From Aspidiotus rigidus (taxonomy: Eukaryota > Arthropoda > Insecta > Hemiptera > Diaspididae), in contig JAVHKY010000053.1 in NCBI GenBank assembly GCA_035079385.1, positions 3,348,001 through 3,412,000 on the forward strand: a stretch of 64,000 nt of DNA. Direction: 5' to 3'. Below, one piece after another: positions 10,690 through 21,939 of the stretch. The position numbers were made by a program, and so were the translations under genes. How positions within the stretch are numbered: position 1 is the stretch's first letter; every line of letters begins with the position of its first letter. A model generated the notes under the pieces. It saw only the letters and a program-made list of their open reading frames with translations. It was not told where the DNA came from and did not search any database.

Positions 10690-12180
10690 CCTGTACTACA
10701 AATTCAGTATTCTTTCTTCATCAAAGATCATACTTTACAAAACCAACTCTCGAAATACCGTCAAAGGGTGAACGATTTAAGAAACGATGCACTCAGTAAT
10801 ACCGAGTTGTTGAGCGAAATAATATTTCAGAATGACCATGCGGGAAACCTTCTGCGATTGTTTGCAATTAACTTCTTTGAAGAAAACCGCTGATTTTTTT
10901 TCTCGTCACTAAAAAAATTTCAACAAATATGAAGCGTCATAACTATTGCATCATATAAGTTTTGAAGGCGGTTCAGCACCTTCAATGATTAATGATTAGT
11001 CAGTGTGACATTTTAAATATTTTATTCTATAGACGTCGACTAAGCGACGCCAATGGCACGAAAAATGTTAAATGAGGATGAAAAACCAGTAATCATCGCT
11101 CATGTGATGAGAAATAGTCTTGGACTTTTCAGATTGAACCCGCTCCTCACTAAAACTTGTGCCCGGCCTGTTACTATTAGTCCGGAAACAACCATGAGCA
11201 AAAGGACATGACCTTGGACACAATTGACGGCAAAACTCGAGCTTCTGTGATTCTAAAAAAAAACCATGAAGTTAGAGCTGTAATATTGAGTGAGTAGTTT
11301 TAAGGACAGAATGATATCTGATGGGAGACCAAGACAGGGTAGATTGGAACAAGCAGTGAATCTTAGTCCAAGCTAACCATGTTTCAAAGAATTTTTTTTT
11401 TTTTTGAAGAATTGTTAATAGACCTATACATTATTTGAGTCGGGTACTGATTTACAAACAACTTTTCTTACACATAGTTTAGTGCAGCCAATATCTATCT
11501 AAAAAGCGTGCATCAGATTTTCCAGCTAAATGACAGGAAGATTTCAGAAATAATGATTGGGATATCGTAGCAGCATTCTTTTCAGAATTGTACAAGTGCA
11601 GTCCCTGCAATGCCTACAAGACGATGTCCTGCTCAATTTGAGCTCCAAAACGATTCTATATCAGAAAAAAAAAGTGGTACGATAAGAGAGTAAGGTGTCG
11701 ATGTCAGATACAACCCGCGAATATTCTTCACAGATGGACCATATCCTTAAAGATTGGATCCAGTCTATGCCGAAATATGTATACGCATTTCGTATACGAT
11801 CGCAATCCATAAATATATCGTACTTTATTTCTACATCTCTTCATGCCCGAAACAACTCACAATCGTACGTGAACGCTCGCAATAAACGAACGAAGATAAA
11901 GAGCCAGCAGAAAAATAATTAGTAATTAATAATCCAGTTCACATTACTCAAACCGTACGGCGATGAAAATAAACGAATAATAAAATCGACTTTTCCATCC
12001 GAAGGGTATTTCGTAGATACTTCGGCATCACTGATGCAATCATCCTTCTTTCTCATTATCTCGCACTCGTTTTTGGGTATTCTTACGCTCTTCCCCATTA
12101 ATAAAGAAATCTTCTGTAAACGTCCGATTTCAACGGCAATTATTCAAATCGAGATCAGCTCTTCGATAGTGTTGCAATCT
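10690..12180. other. Intergenic, no feature seen
   Basis: No exon-like ORF, repeat boundary or RNA gene could be supported. Short ORFs at 11695-11922 lack splice sites and motifs. The segment leads into the promoter at 12191. Confidence 0.4.
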
Positions 12181-12190
12181 TATAAACACA

Positions 12191-12227
12191 TATAAAAAGG
12201 AAAATTAATACAATTGACTCCTCATTC
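12191..12227 (+). promoter_or_regulatory. TATA box and initiator of the histidine-rich secreted protein gene
   Basis: TATAAAAAGG at 12191-12200 is followed by TCATTC at 12222-12227, which fits the arthropod initiator TCAKTY with its A at 12224, 33 bases after the first T of the TATA box. This is the standard spacing. A 5' leader of about 106 nt then runs to the ATG at 12330. Confidence 0.7.
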
Positions 12228-12329
12228 CAGTCTGTGTGGTGCGTCGGGTAAAAAGTCGAAAAAAAAAGTGTTTATTGTGCTCGGGTAGAAAACAGTAGTG
12301 AAGCTTTTAGTGAAATTTGACCGGTGACA

Positions 12330-14618
12330 ATGATTAAGGTTGGTACATCTCGTTTCGATATCTAATTCTTTTACACATTCAATTCGACTATTAAATGATA
12401 ATTTCAAACACTATTTAAAAATAGATTTTTGCTACACCAGTGGTTTGCTTTTCAAACTTGATTCGGTTAAACTTTCTCAGTTCTTATCAAAATCATTCGT
12501 GGATACCTCATTCAGGGTTACAAATATAAAAGATGAGAGTCACTGAAATTAAAATTTTTTTCAACATTCAGAAGTGATGCTCAATTTTAAAAGATGACAT
12601 GCGCAATTTTCGAAAATTTGCTGGCGAGGATGGATAGAAAATATCTTAGGAATACTTTTCATGTTTTTGAGAGACTTGAAATCGAGTTTTCGCCCTCTGT
12701 TGATGAATATTTAATACTCCATTATCAGACGAGAAAAAATAAAGGAGACTCTGATCAAAGCTTGTGATATTTTACAAATTGAATCGGGCATTTTCTTTCA
12801 AAAATATACAAAATTTTCTCATCGTCAATATTTGACTCTTCCCATGGGAATTCAAAGTCCACTAAAAGGCAGTATCAAACTTTCAAATTAGATTTCTGTA
12901 TGAAAAGTATACGCGAAAAATCCTCGTTTTTGGTATAGCTTTAGATTTGAGAGTTTGCTCTTCTTTTCACACTCGGATAGGAGAGGACGGGAAGGATATG
13001 ATCGAAAAAAGGTTTGCGGGGATAAGAGAGTTTTTATAATTGATTTCAAAAAGAAATTTTTGGTATCAGCTGACCAAATAAAAACATAATTTTCTGTATT
13101 ATTCTCTAATATTTCTAAGCTAATATTTTCTAAACTGCAAGTATTTTCTATTTTGGACAGAAAAAAAAGGGTAAAGAGAGATTCTCTCCAGGAAGATGTG
13201 ATCAAAGTTATCAAGTTCTCCACACACTCCTCAAGCTCATCATTTTTTAAAATTTTTCTATGAATTCAGTCTTCGCTGTTCGACCCAATTCTTTTGAATA
13301 CTTTTAATAAGCATTTTCAGCTAGGTGGATTGTCCTAGAAACTTCCAACAAAATCTAGTTGTAAACACTTAATCATAGGTACTTTCACACAAGCTATCCA
13401 TGTTCTGGGCGGATACTCCATCTCATGTTTTCGAGAATTCTGGAAAATATTTGAGAATTTCAAGTAGCATATTTTCTTTTTTTTTTTTTTTCAAGATTTA
13501 TCCACCATTCACTGTTTACAAGGGTTGTTTCTTGGTAATATTCAGAACTCCATTGTTCCATCTCAATGAACAAATATCTAAAGGCAAAATTTTTTCGTAC
13601 TACCATCGATTAAATCAATCTGTACAATACGTCATTCACAGGTCCTCTTTTTAAATCAAGCGGCCAAATCGATTTTTCCCAAATTTCATTGAAGATAATA
13701 ATCTGAATTTTCTCCTCCTAGGAACTCACAACACTGTTCTGCGTCGCGGGCGTCGCTTATTCGGCTCCATCGCCGTATCAATACAACGCCTTCTCCACGA
13801 TGACCTCGACGCCGTCCTACATGATGAAACAAAGTTTAAACCTCGATAATATGGCGCAGAAATACGGAGCCGGCTACAAAGTACAAGATTCAACGTCGAC
13901 CAAAGTTAAAAAAGAGTACAGCAACAGCGAATACCAAAATCTATTCAGTCCGGATGTGGGAAAGCGACCGCAAAATTACAATGCCGATTTCACATCATTC
14001 GACGACACTTATTCGACCACATCGGCCAGCGGCTTACCCTATCCATACACCGGTAAACTTGCCAACGCCGCACCCACTGCCTTCACATCTGGCGGCAAAG
14101 CTTACGTTCCACCAACGGCCAGCAGCAAAGTATTCGTCCACGGCGACCACGACCACCATGGCAAACACCACTTCGTACACGATGTAGTTGGCCACTACAT
14201 TACCGACGTGGCGGGACACAAACTGAAACACGTTGGCGAGGTATTGGAAAGTGGACTGCTCACCGAACCCATCATACACAAATTATCTTTCGCCAAAGCA
14301 GCGCTGCTCCAGCTGCTCGCTATTATAGGACCACTTTCAGCTATAAAAACCATACATGTTGTTGCTAAAGCTTCCGAGCCGCATCATCCCCGCTCAGAGC
14401 CTGAGCACGATATGCCCGCTCTCGCTCCTGGGCCCGCCGAACACGGAGAAGGATACGGTCACCATCCACCAACGCTAGTCGGAATCATAATGCATTTCAT
14501 CGCTTCGTTATCTAAATTTAATACCGACGCTAAGGTGCACTTGATTCCTAATTTATTAAAGATTGTAAGTTCCGCATCCGCGGCATCGTCGAGGGTCTCC
14601 GGACATCATGCGCATTGA
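12330..14618 (+). CDS. Secreted histidine-rich protein, two exons (301 aa)
   Basis: Exon 1 (12330-12338) codes only Met-Ile-Lys and ends AAG|GTTGGT; exon 2 (13722-14618) follows an acceptor TCTCCTCCTAG. The join is phase 0 and gives the signal peptide MIKELTTLFCVAGVAYSAPS, likely cleaved after an alanine near residue 18. The mature protein has a Ser/Thr/Tyr-rich first half, then a histidine-rich stretch (HGDHDHHGKHHFVHD), a hydrophobic amphipathic segment (AALLQLLAIIGPLSAIKTIHVVAKA), a His/Pro/Glu linker and a second hydrophobic stretch, ending SGHHAH. No RR or other chitin-binding motif was seen. The tiny first exon interrupting the signal peptide is typical of insect cuticle and other secreted structural proteins. 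The family is unknown to me; a role as an extracellular or cuticle-associated protein is inference. Codon use is richer in C-ending codons than the flanking DNA, supporting real coding. Confidence 0.85.
12339..13721 (+). other. Intron of the histidine-rich protein gene
   Basis: A 1383-bp GT-AG intron splitting the signal peptide. It is AT-rich and holds only non-coding ORFs on both strands. No transposon was recognised in it. Confidence 0.8.
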
Positions 14619-14836
14619 TATTTCTTCTCTATTCAAATACTCTTGTACAGCACTACACGAGCACAACACTTCACATTCAAATTCCATAGCTAGAATTCTA
14701 GTCTCGTCGTAGTTTCTTACTGTGCGGCCTTTACTCGTTTTTCCTTCCTTGCTCTCTTTCATTCGGTTTTATATAATTATAATTCTCTCTCATTTCATTT
14801 TGTGATAATTTGTGCGAGGATTTTTTTCTTTTTTTA

Positions 14837-14842
14837 AATAAA
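14837..14842 (+). terminator. Polyadenylation signal
   Basis: AATAAA about 220 bp after the stop codon at 14618, in an AT-rich context. It is the first consensus hexamer downstream and the likely 3' end signal of the histidine-rich protein gene. Confidence 0.6.
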
Positions 14843-14849
14843 TAATACG

Positions 14850-15782
14850 TGATTACGTTTAACAACATCTTTTTGCTATTCTGCACTTGTAAAACGCTTC
14901 GTTGGATGAGGGTGCAAACAGGAGCCGAACAATTAATAAGCTTCACTTTGGTAGAATTCAAATTACCCGTAGGACCTCTACTAAGCTTTTTACGAATTAC
15001 TATCGGACTGCTACAGCGAAAAATTGACTTTCAAGACTATGGAAGATTTCAATCCACAGTTTGAATGGATACAAATAATAAACAGACCCGAGCTCTCATC
15101 ACGACTCATAATCATATTTCATCAATGCTATCCGTTTCTCAATAATTTCAGAAATCTTACAATTTTTATAAAATTGATTTACGCACGATGCGTTTAATTT
15201 AAAGTATTCAGATAAAAATCAATATTAACTTGAAGCACATGAACGAAAAGTATTATGAATAATCATTAACTGGTTACGTAAGTATCGTGTCAACAACTCG
15301 TCGGTCGTGCCGTTACATAAACGAGACAGCTAATGAACTTGAATCTTGTACCGATGATCTCCTCATTTGATAAATTTCGAGTATTTAGGTGAAAATTGAA
15401 TCGAACGTATATTGATAACCACAAAGCGTGGCGGTAGTTTCAAAATTTTGTTATTTTTTATCCAAGACATATGTAAGAAAGTCTTGATGCGTATTCGAGT
15501 GGGAATTTTGACGGATTGTATATTATTATATTCAACGGGTCGAGAGTTTCCACCGTGGTCTCATTTCACCACAAAGACGAGACCTACACCAATCGCGGAA
15601 ATTTTTCGAACCTTTTGCTCACTACGAACCCAATCTGGAAGACTCTTCTAATTTTTCTCTTCTTCGTCTTCCTGAGCACACAAGAGACCCGGGAAATTGA
15701 CTTGTTAAAGGTCATAAGTCGTCTTATTATTATTATTACCTTTATTGACAATATAAACAAACTTATCGATTAATTTGATACA
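14850..15782. other. Intergenic, no feature seen
   Basis: Short ORFs without coding character. No repeat boundary is apparent before the target duplication at 15783. Confidence 0.4.
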
Positions 15783-16037
15783 CTTTTATACGGGAAATAT
15801 ATAAGTGAACGCCTCATAAAATTATATTGACCGCCAGTTCCCCTCCCGCCATGGAAAAAAACTGACACGACGTTGAAACCATGACGAACGCCATAAATGC
15901 AAGCCAGGACTGGCACACGACCCATATTTCAAAAGAATATAATTTTGCTGCACTTATTGTGAGGAACTCCAGCCAGGATGGGCTTGACAGTAGAGACTGC
16001 CTCCCCTAATAAACCTCAAACTGTCTATGAGTGAGGT

Positions 16038-16454
16038 ATGACCGTTGATGGAGGTGTTTTCCCAATTGTTCCACCCCGGAGGAGTCAGTCGAGTCAGTTG
16101 GTTAATGCATTGGATTTCGAGCATTGTCGTGAGATCTTCACTGGTTCGTCAAATACTGCGGTTCGTCGTCAAAATAATATGATTCGGCAGAAGTATGATG
16201 CTAAGGGGATGCGCGCTAGTTATATGGATCAGTGCAATAGCTGCGGACGTTTCATTATTGACTTGTATTCAAGAGTTCGCCGTTTTGACAATATTCGCAC
16301 TTCTGATCCTTCCCGTCATTTGCCAATTCCACTCTTCCTTTTCGCAGGCCCATTCTGGCAATCAAGGTTCTTGATGGAGTCTAACCTTCAATCCCATTTT
16401 CAGCTTCCTTTCGATCTTCAGGAAGCTTTTCACACTGCACATGTCAAGTGGTAA
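16038..16454 (+). pseudogene. N-terminal ORF fragment of the Mutator-like element
   Basis: A 138-codon ORF beginning MTVDGGVFPIVP. The same start, MTVDGGVFPVVP, occurs on the minus strand of the second copy (from 50838 downward), where it runs after about 20 codons into the tandem repeat. Copy 1 retains more of this region, including a CNSCGR motif near residues 67-72. It may be the start of the element's transposase or an accessory protein; the catalytic core is absent, so the product is not a working transposase. No host function is implied. Confidence 0.45.
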
Positions 16455-16619
16455 GCGGGAAAAAAAAATCTTCACTTGGAATGCTGCCTTGAGGCTTATG
16501 CTGACTTGTCAGTAACCAAAGCATTCCATTGTCTTCTTTCCTGTTTCTTCTTCCTGTATCAGGTTTACTTACTTATAGTTGAATGAATTAAATATGGATT
16601 GCACGTTGTTCTGCACGTT

Positions 16620-16790
16620 CTTGTGTGTGCACTATATAAGAATGTGTGCACTACTTACATGGCGGTGAATTTGTTCTCTTCAATGGATTTTGAGTGTTTT
16701 GATTTTGTGTGCACAACTTGTATCAAGATGTGTTCACTACTTACTTCGTTTTTATCCGTGTAATACATTTCATAGGCGTGTCAATTTTGT
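16620..16790 (+). repeat. Tandem repeat inside Mutator-like copy 1
   Basis: About two units of a degenerate repeat marked by ATGTGTGCACTACTTAC and TGTGTGCACAACTTGTATCA, with TGGATTTTGAGTGTTTTGAT between. The same unit is repeated about four to five times in the second element at 50440-50790. Copy number therefore differs between the two insertions. Confidence 0.7.
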
Positions 16791-16864
16791 TTCCTTGGCG
16801 TGTTATCAATAGGCGGGAAATTTCGTTTTTTGAGGCGTGCGATCAAATGTACGCCCTTTTATAC

Positions 16865-17640
16865 TTGTGTAATTCTTTTCATTCCCTGCATTTTGAAAGC
16901 AAAGACTCCAACTTCGTGAGCAGAGGAAGAAATTGATGTCACTTCCTAATTTCTGAACCATCAGGGATATGACGAACCACACACTTCTCTTCTGAAGATG
17001 GTAATGGGCACTCAAAAAACGGACTCTTACATTGCAGGAATGGATACTAAGAGCTAAAGAAAGACCTGACCTAGAAATACCAGAACATGCTGAAAACTGC
17101 GCTGAAAGAGAACAACGTACCCGGCAATGAAAGGACGCTTTTGATGAACCAATTTAAGAGGCTTGTAAAACTCTAGCTACGAAACGAATAGTTCGATGAG
17201 ACCACTGCACTGGATTATAGCATTCAATCACCATATTACAAAATTCTTGAAATAAAACTACCACTTCGCACCTAAGAAAGCACTTGTGAAGAGAACAGTG
17301 CTCTCGAGGGAGGGCGAGAAGATACAACAGGAGTAAAAGATGGATAGTTGACGAACAGCTCCGTCCCATTTGCGTCGCGCGAATATTTGGAAGAGCGTGT
17401 GAAGGTATGGCAGGAGAGAAAGGGTGGATGTTGTAGTTGAAAAAGAGCTGCGTCCCGTGTGAGTCCTGCAAGAAGTTTAGAGAGGGTAAGATGTTGTCAG
17501 ATAGTTGGAAGTTGGTCCCGGACCAACAAAAGAAAGTCAACAGTGGATAGAGGGTGACCTAATTCCCCTCTGACACTCTAAATGTTTTCGGAAGCATCTG
17601 CAGACGATTTCTTTAACAGGACTACAGGAACAATAATGTG
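16865..17640. other. Intergenic, no gene recognised
   Basis: A 128-codon minus-strand ORF (17154-17540) overlaps two loosely repeated blocks sharing AGCTGCGTCCCGTGTGAGTC-like text (17345-17460) and shows no domain. No splice sites support an exon. Confidence 0.35.
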
Positions 17641-18003
17641 AATTGTAGCTAATAGTGGCTAGCTAGCAATGGCCCATAGTAGCTAGAAGCTAGTAGTGGC
17701 TAGTAGAAGCCAGTAGCAACTACTAGTAGCTATGAGCAGTTAGTAGTAGCTAGAAAGGGGGCCGGCTAGTAGTAGCTAGCAGTAGCCTGTAGAACATAGT
17801 AGCAGCTGGAACCATTAGTGGCTAGCTAGTAGTTGCTAGTGGTGGCTAGTAGCGGCCAGTAGCACCTGGTAGTAGCTATGAGAAGTCAATAGTAGCTAGC
17901 GCCTGTAGTAGCTATTAGTAGTAGTAGCTAGAAAGTGGGCTAGTAGTAGCTAATAGTAGCTAATAGTAGCTAGTAGTAGCAAATTGTAGCTAGTAGTGGC
18001 TAT
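17641..18003. repeat. Degenerate TAGTAGCTAG microsatellite
   Basis: About 360 bp of imperfect repeats of TAGTAGCTAG/AGTAGCTAGTAG and variants (GTGGCTAGTAG, AGCAGTTAG). It is a decayed simple repeat, not coding. Confidence 0.85.
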
Positions 18004-18004
18004 T

Positions 18005-18120
18005 TCGACTCTCGAGCTATATATGATAGGAGGGGGATTTGGAAAAATGTTGACTCTCGAGCTACATATGATGGGGGGGGGGGGACTTGGAAAAATTTCG
18101 ACTCTCGAGCTATAAATGTA
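18005..18120 (+). repeat. Two-plus copies of the TATATGATAGGAGGGGG unit
   Basis: CTCTCGAGCTATATATGATA followed by GGAGGGGGATTTGGAAAAAT, then the unit repeats with period about 52 bp (CGACTCTCGAGCTACATATG). Member of the dispersed family at 7480-8350 and 52800-55000. Confidence 0.75.
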
Positions 18121-18354
18121 GAGCACGGATTTCTTGGCATTTTTAAAGCTGAGTTTTGGCTATTACAATTCAAAAATTGGCATTATTTGGCACGGAAAAA
18201 GAATCACAAAAATCTTGAGTGAAGGTAAAAAATTGTGTATTAGATTTGACTTGAAGCTCGTTTGTAAAATTAGTATAAAAGAATAATGAAAATGAAAATC
18301 TATAAAAAGCGGGAATTATGTAAAATGATCAATGTGATCACATTTGACAGTAAA

Positions 18355-18620
18355 AGATTATTTAGCTTGGTGATTGGAAGAACAGAACCGACCAATAGGA
18401 TAATAGCAATCCTGGTACCCAACAGAAACGCAGCATATGGTTAAGGAGCGAACCAATTATAATGCGGTATTGTCGTAGCCAATGATATCACAGTGTTACA
18501 CTATGAGAACCAATATTTAAGGCCTTATTCTTCAATAGCGTTACAACTGGTGATGAGGTAGTACGCGAAAGTACTGTAAGCTAACTAATAAAGTAGAATA
18601 GTACTTTTAAGATCCTTTTG
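18355..18620 (+). mobile_element. 3' end of the second Penelope-like family
   Basis: Matches 55660-55890 in order: ACCGACCAATAGGATAA, then AGCAA..CTGGTA/CTTGGTAG, CATATGGTTAA or CACATGGTTAAA, GTAGCCAAT, then GTGATGAGGTAGTACGCG versus GTGATGGGGTAACACTCG. At 55450 the homologous copy is preceded by GIY-YIG coding sequence, so this fragment is a detached 3' untranslated end. It closes with ACTAATAAAGTAGAATAG. Confidence 0.55.
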
Positions 18621-18797
18621 ATATCCAGTCCTCCATGAACATCTAACCATACTAAAAATGAGTTTATTCTTGTGTGGAGGCTGTCAGATTTGCATGAAGA
18701 ATCGAAAAAGCCAATTTTTCTCGAAAGTTTGAACTCCGGGGAGGAAAGTCCACATGTACCAGAAGAGAAATCTCAGAAATAATTGAAGAACATTCAC

Positions 18798-19905
18798 AAA
18801 GGGTATAGCCGGGTAAGATAGTGAAAAGTGCCCCGAAACGAAATCGAATTCTGAGCTTGGTGTATGGTGGGACTATGCCTAAGATACGCCAATTCCGATT
18901 TTCAGACCCCTAGCTCACTCCATTGGCTGTACACAGCAAAATATGTTATTTTTATTTGAAAAATTGTAAAAAATTCCGTAATGTAAAAATAAAAAGAAAG
19001 TTATGGAGTATATTGTTATGTTGTGAGACGTTTAAAAAAAAAAAAACTTTTGGTTCTTCGCCTCAATTATGGACCTCGACAATCGATTTCAAGATTTTAA
19101 AATGAGGTAAAATCATATTGAAAGGGCCGCATCAAGCCAATTTTTTGATATGTGATAATCTGCATCTATTTACGTAACATACTAAAATTTCAGCTCGGTA
19201 CGTGAGGGGGGACGGTATTTAAAAGTTGAATTTAGTTCAATAATCTTGGGATTATAGATATTATTATGGAAGTTCCCCGAGGGAAATTTGACTGTAAATA
19301 TGAAGTATGATGGTCCGGCTGCTAGTTCTTGCATAAATCAACTTCAAATTCTCAAATCCCCTCCCTCCCCTCCCTCACTCGCCAGTTTTTACATCCTAAA
19401 AAATAAGTCTCCTTGAATTTCCGATTGAACTAAATTCAACTTTTAAATACCGTTCTCCCCCCTCCCGTACCGAGCTGAAATTTTAATATGTTATGTAAAT
19501 AGATGCAGATTATCACATATCAGAAAATTAGTTTGGTGCGGCCCTTTCAATGTGATTTTATTCCATTTTAAAATCTTAAAATCGATCGCAAAGGTCCAAA
19601 ATTGATGAGAAGAACCAAAATTTTTTTTCTTTAAAAACGTCTCACAACACAACAATATATTCCATAACTTTCGTTTTATTTTTACATTACGGAATTTTTT
19701 ACAATTTTTCAAAGAAAAAATTACGGAATTTTTTACAATTTTTCAGAGAAAAATACCTAACATATTTTGCTGCCCAGAGCCAATGGAGTGAGCTAGGGGT
19801 CTGAAAATCGGAATTGGCGTGTTTTAGGCATAGTCCCACCATACACCAAGCTCAGAATTCGATTTTGTTTGGGGGCACCACCATCTTACCTGGCTATAGC
19901 CTTTA
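18798..19905. mobile_element. 1.1-kb hairpin element with ~435-bp arms
   Basis: The left arm, about 18798-19235, reappears inverted at about 19425-19905; the loop is about 190 bp. Outer ends read AAAGGGTATAGCCGGGTAAG and, inverted, AAAGGCTATAGCCAGGTAAG. Arms also share GCTTGGTGTATGGTGGGACT and CCAATTCCGATTTTCAGACC. Arms are roughly 90 percent alike, with small indels and a short internal duplication of ATTACGGAATTTTTTACAAT on the right. No protein is encoded; ORFs on the arms mirror each other. A foldback or large MITE-like element; no convincing target duplication was found. Confidence 0.8.
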
Positions 19906-20139
19906 CACGAAAAAATCTTTGTTGGAAATTGGCACCAGATTCTCTTTTTTTATTATTATTTATTTGATTGAACTAGGATATATGTCTTCAAGCTTTGAGC
20001 CATTACGGCGGAATATCAAAAAATAATGAAAAAAGTTTGAAATTTATGGACGTAAATTCAGGAATAGGGGCGGTTGGGTTCAGCAAATCAATCTATATCG
20101 ATTGAATTCCATTTCTTACGAAATTATGGCACACAATCA
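19906..20139. other. Spacer between repeats, nothing seen
   Basis: AT-rich sequence without recognisable feature. Confidence 0.4.
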
Positions 20140-20255
20140 ATTCGTTAAAAGAACTTTATTACAATCGACCGCATAGAACAACAAGTTCATCGCTAGAGCA
20201 CTTTCAGCTGAAAAGCCATCTTCAGTATAACGAGTGCGGTCAATTGTGCTATACA
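20140..20255 (-). mobile_element. Possible retroelement 3' tail
   Basis: On the minus strand it reads ATACTGAAGATGGCTTTTCA, GCTGAAAGTGCTCTAGCG and then TGTAATAAAGTTCTTTTAAC. A CTGAAGATGGC..GAAAG..CTAGCG block near an AATAAA is a pattern I associate with Penelope-like 3' ends. It abuts the inverted-array element starting at 20256, which may have inserted next to it. Tentative. Confidence 0.3.
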
Positions 20256-20559
20256 GGGTGGACCAGAAAGATGTTACCAGTTAAATAGGAGTTTGCGCCA
20301 AATCTGTCGTAGGGCGAAAACGCAAAACGTTAGACGTATAGTTTTGAGTGTGCGAATTTTATATCTCAATTTTATCTTTCATTTGAGCCATATCCGAAGT
20401 TTCTACGACTTTTCTGAGCGGAGTTATGGACCAAAATGTGCCGAAATTTTACGGCAGGGGTTTCTAAAGTTGTGAATTATCAAAAAAACGATCTTTATGA
20501 TTGAAAGAATCGCGTAATCTTCAAAGTGTTCCCCGATCCTGCAGTAAACTTTAGCGCTG

Positions 20560-20900
20560 AATCCGAATAAGATTGTTAAAAAATTCTGCGAGCACCAAAA
20601 TGGGTTCATGGGCCCAAAAAGGGTCAAAATATTCCCTAAATTATAAAATCGCCCAACCTTCAAAGTTTTTCTCGATTCTGAGACAAAATTTAGCGCTGAA
20701 TCTGAATAAAATTGTTGAAAAATTCTGCGAAGCACCAAAATGAGTTAATGGGACTAAAAAGGTTCGATATTTCTCCAAAACAAAAAAAGTCGCCTAACAT
20801 TCAAAGTTTTTCTTGATTCTGGGGTAAAATTGTGCGCTGAGTTGAAAAAAAAACTGCTGAATGTGAAGCACCAAAATGTGTGGAAGTGCCCAAAAACGAT
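20560..20900 (-). repeat. Left ~138-bp tandem array of foldback copy 1
   Basis: About 2.5 units, each with GCACCAAAATGGGTT-ATGGG, CAAAAAGGGTCAAAAT and ATTTAGCGCTGAATC. The units are in the opposite orientation to those at 21940-22400, so the two arrays can pair. Confidence 0.75.
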
Positions 20901-20949
20901 CAGAATTTTACCAATCTGGAAAATCGCTTAGTCTTTCAAATTTCATTTG

Positions 20950-21900
20950 GTTCTCAAAGAAATCGAGCTTCGCGAGAACAAAGATTGCTCCTGGTGATCG
21001 ACTAAGGCCCTGCGTATGATCGAAGCTGGTAACAGTGTGAAAACTCACATTGTTTCATAACGCGATGGAGAGCATGGTATTAAGATGCTCGTCTTACATT
21101 GTGAACTCGCAGTGATCGCTTGGCCATGGTGCCTCTAGCAATGAATGCGGGTAGGAGTGCGATCATTTTCTCGTAGCGCCAGCCGAGAGAGTGACGTTTC
21201 AGGGAAGCTTGTCTTCCGTTGTCAGCTCGCGGTGAGAGATTGGATAGGGCCCCCGATACCACGGAGTCAAACGAATGCTCAAAAATTCTCGTAGTTCCTC
21301 ATAAAAGCGCAAATGATGCCGTGAAGTTCTCTCTTTTGTGATAAACCACGAGTACGTGTATTTCCGTGCATTCACCCGCCTCGATCATACGCGGGGCCTC
21401 AGTCGATCTATGATGAACCCAGTGATACACAGGGTCTTGATCACTCTCTTACCGCAAGCTTATGACGAAAGTCGAGTATCATTCCCTCCTCCAGGTGAGA
21501 CCCCGAGAAATTCCGGGCCTTCGTCTGCCTCAATCAAAGACTGAGCTGTAGCTGATCGCTAGTCACGAGCACGACCAAATTTGCGGTATCTTCCCATTGG
21601 CTGAATCAAGGAGTTTTTACTCTTTGGCCCGCTTCGTTCATAGGTGGGGCGTCAGTTGACCTCTCATCGCAAGCACGCAACAGAAGACCAACTTTGCGTT
21701 CTTTGACTGAAACAACGAGAGTTTTCGTACTTTTTCCCTCTTTGATCATACGCAGAGCGAACCTTCAACGGAAGATCAATGTGTCGTCTCCCTCCAATCC
21801 CCAAATGAGGAGAATTTCTGTAATTTCCTCTTTCGGATCTGTCACGCGACGCTAGTCGATCTCTCACTCCGCGAGCACTCAACGGCAGACGAACTTGTCG
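20950..21900. repeat. Central repeat-rich block of foldback copy 1
   Basis: Degenerate units of roughly 100-180 bp with GATCATACGCGGGGCCTCAG, CTCGCGGTGAGAGATTG and TTCTCGTAGTTCCTC themes. The block reappears inverted and longer at 44740-46190. It is higher in GC than its surroundings. Small ORFs with Arg/Ser-rich content are present but vary between copies and are unlikely to be genes. Confidence 0.65.
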
Positions 21901-21939
21901 ACATTCCTTCCATCCCCTGAATCAACAATTTTACTGCAA

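Larger units (their letters stand above)
15783..16864 (+). mobile_element. Mutator-like element copy 1 with perfect 9-bp target duplication
   Basis: The element itself is 15792-16855 (1064 bp). CTTTTATAC stands at 15783-15791 and again at 16856-16864, a perfect 9-bp duplication of the length made by Mutator-like (MULE) transposases. The ends are imperfect inverted repeats: GGGAAATATATAAGTGAACG at the left and, inverted at the right, GGCGTACATTTGATCGCACG; both continue GCCTCA-AAAA and share CCGCC further in. The first half carries a transposase-related ORF and the second half part of a tandem repeat (about 16620-16790). It is the opposite-strand relative of the element at 49778-51073. Confidence 0.85.

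Noticed and set aside
17154..17540. Minus-strand ORF of 128 codons with a Leu-rich segment
   Set aside because: Overlaps degenerate repeats; no splice sites, signal peptide start or domain.
18923..19712. Matching ORFs on opposite strands (MAVHSKICYFY and MKNCKKFRNV)
   Set aside because: They are mirror images from the two arms of the hairpin element.
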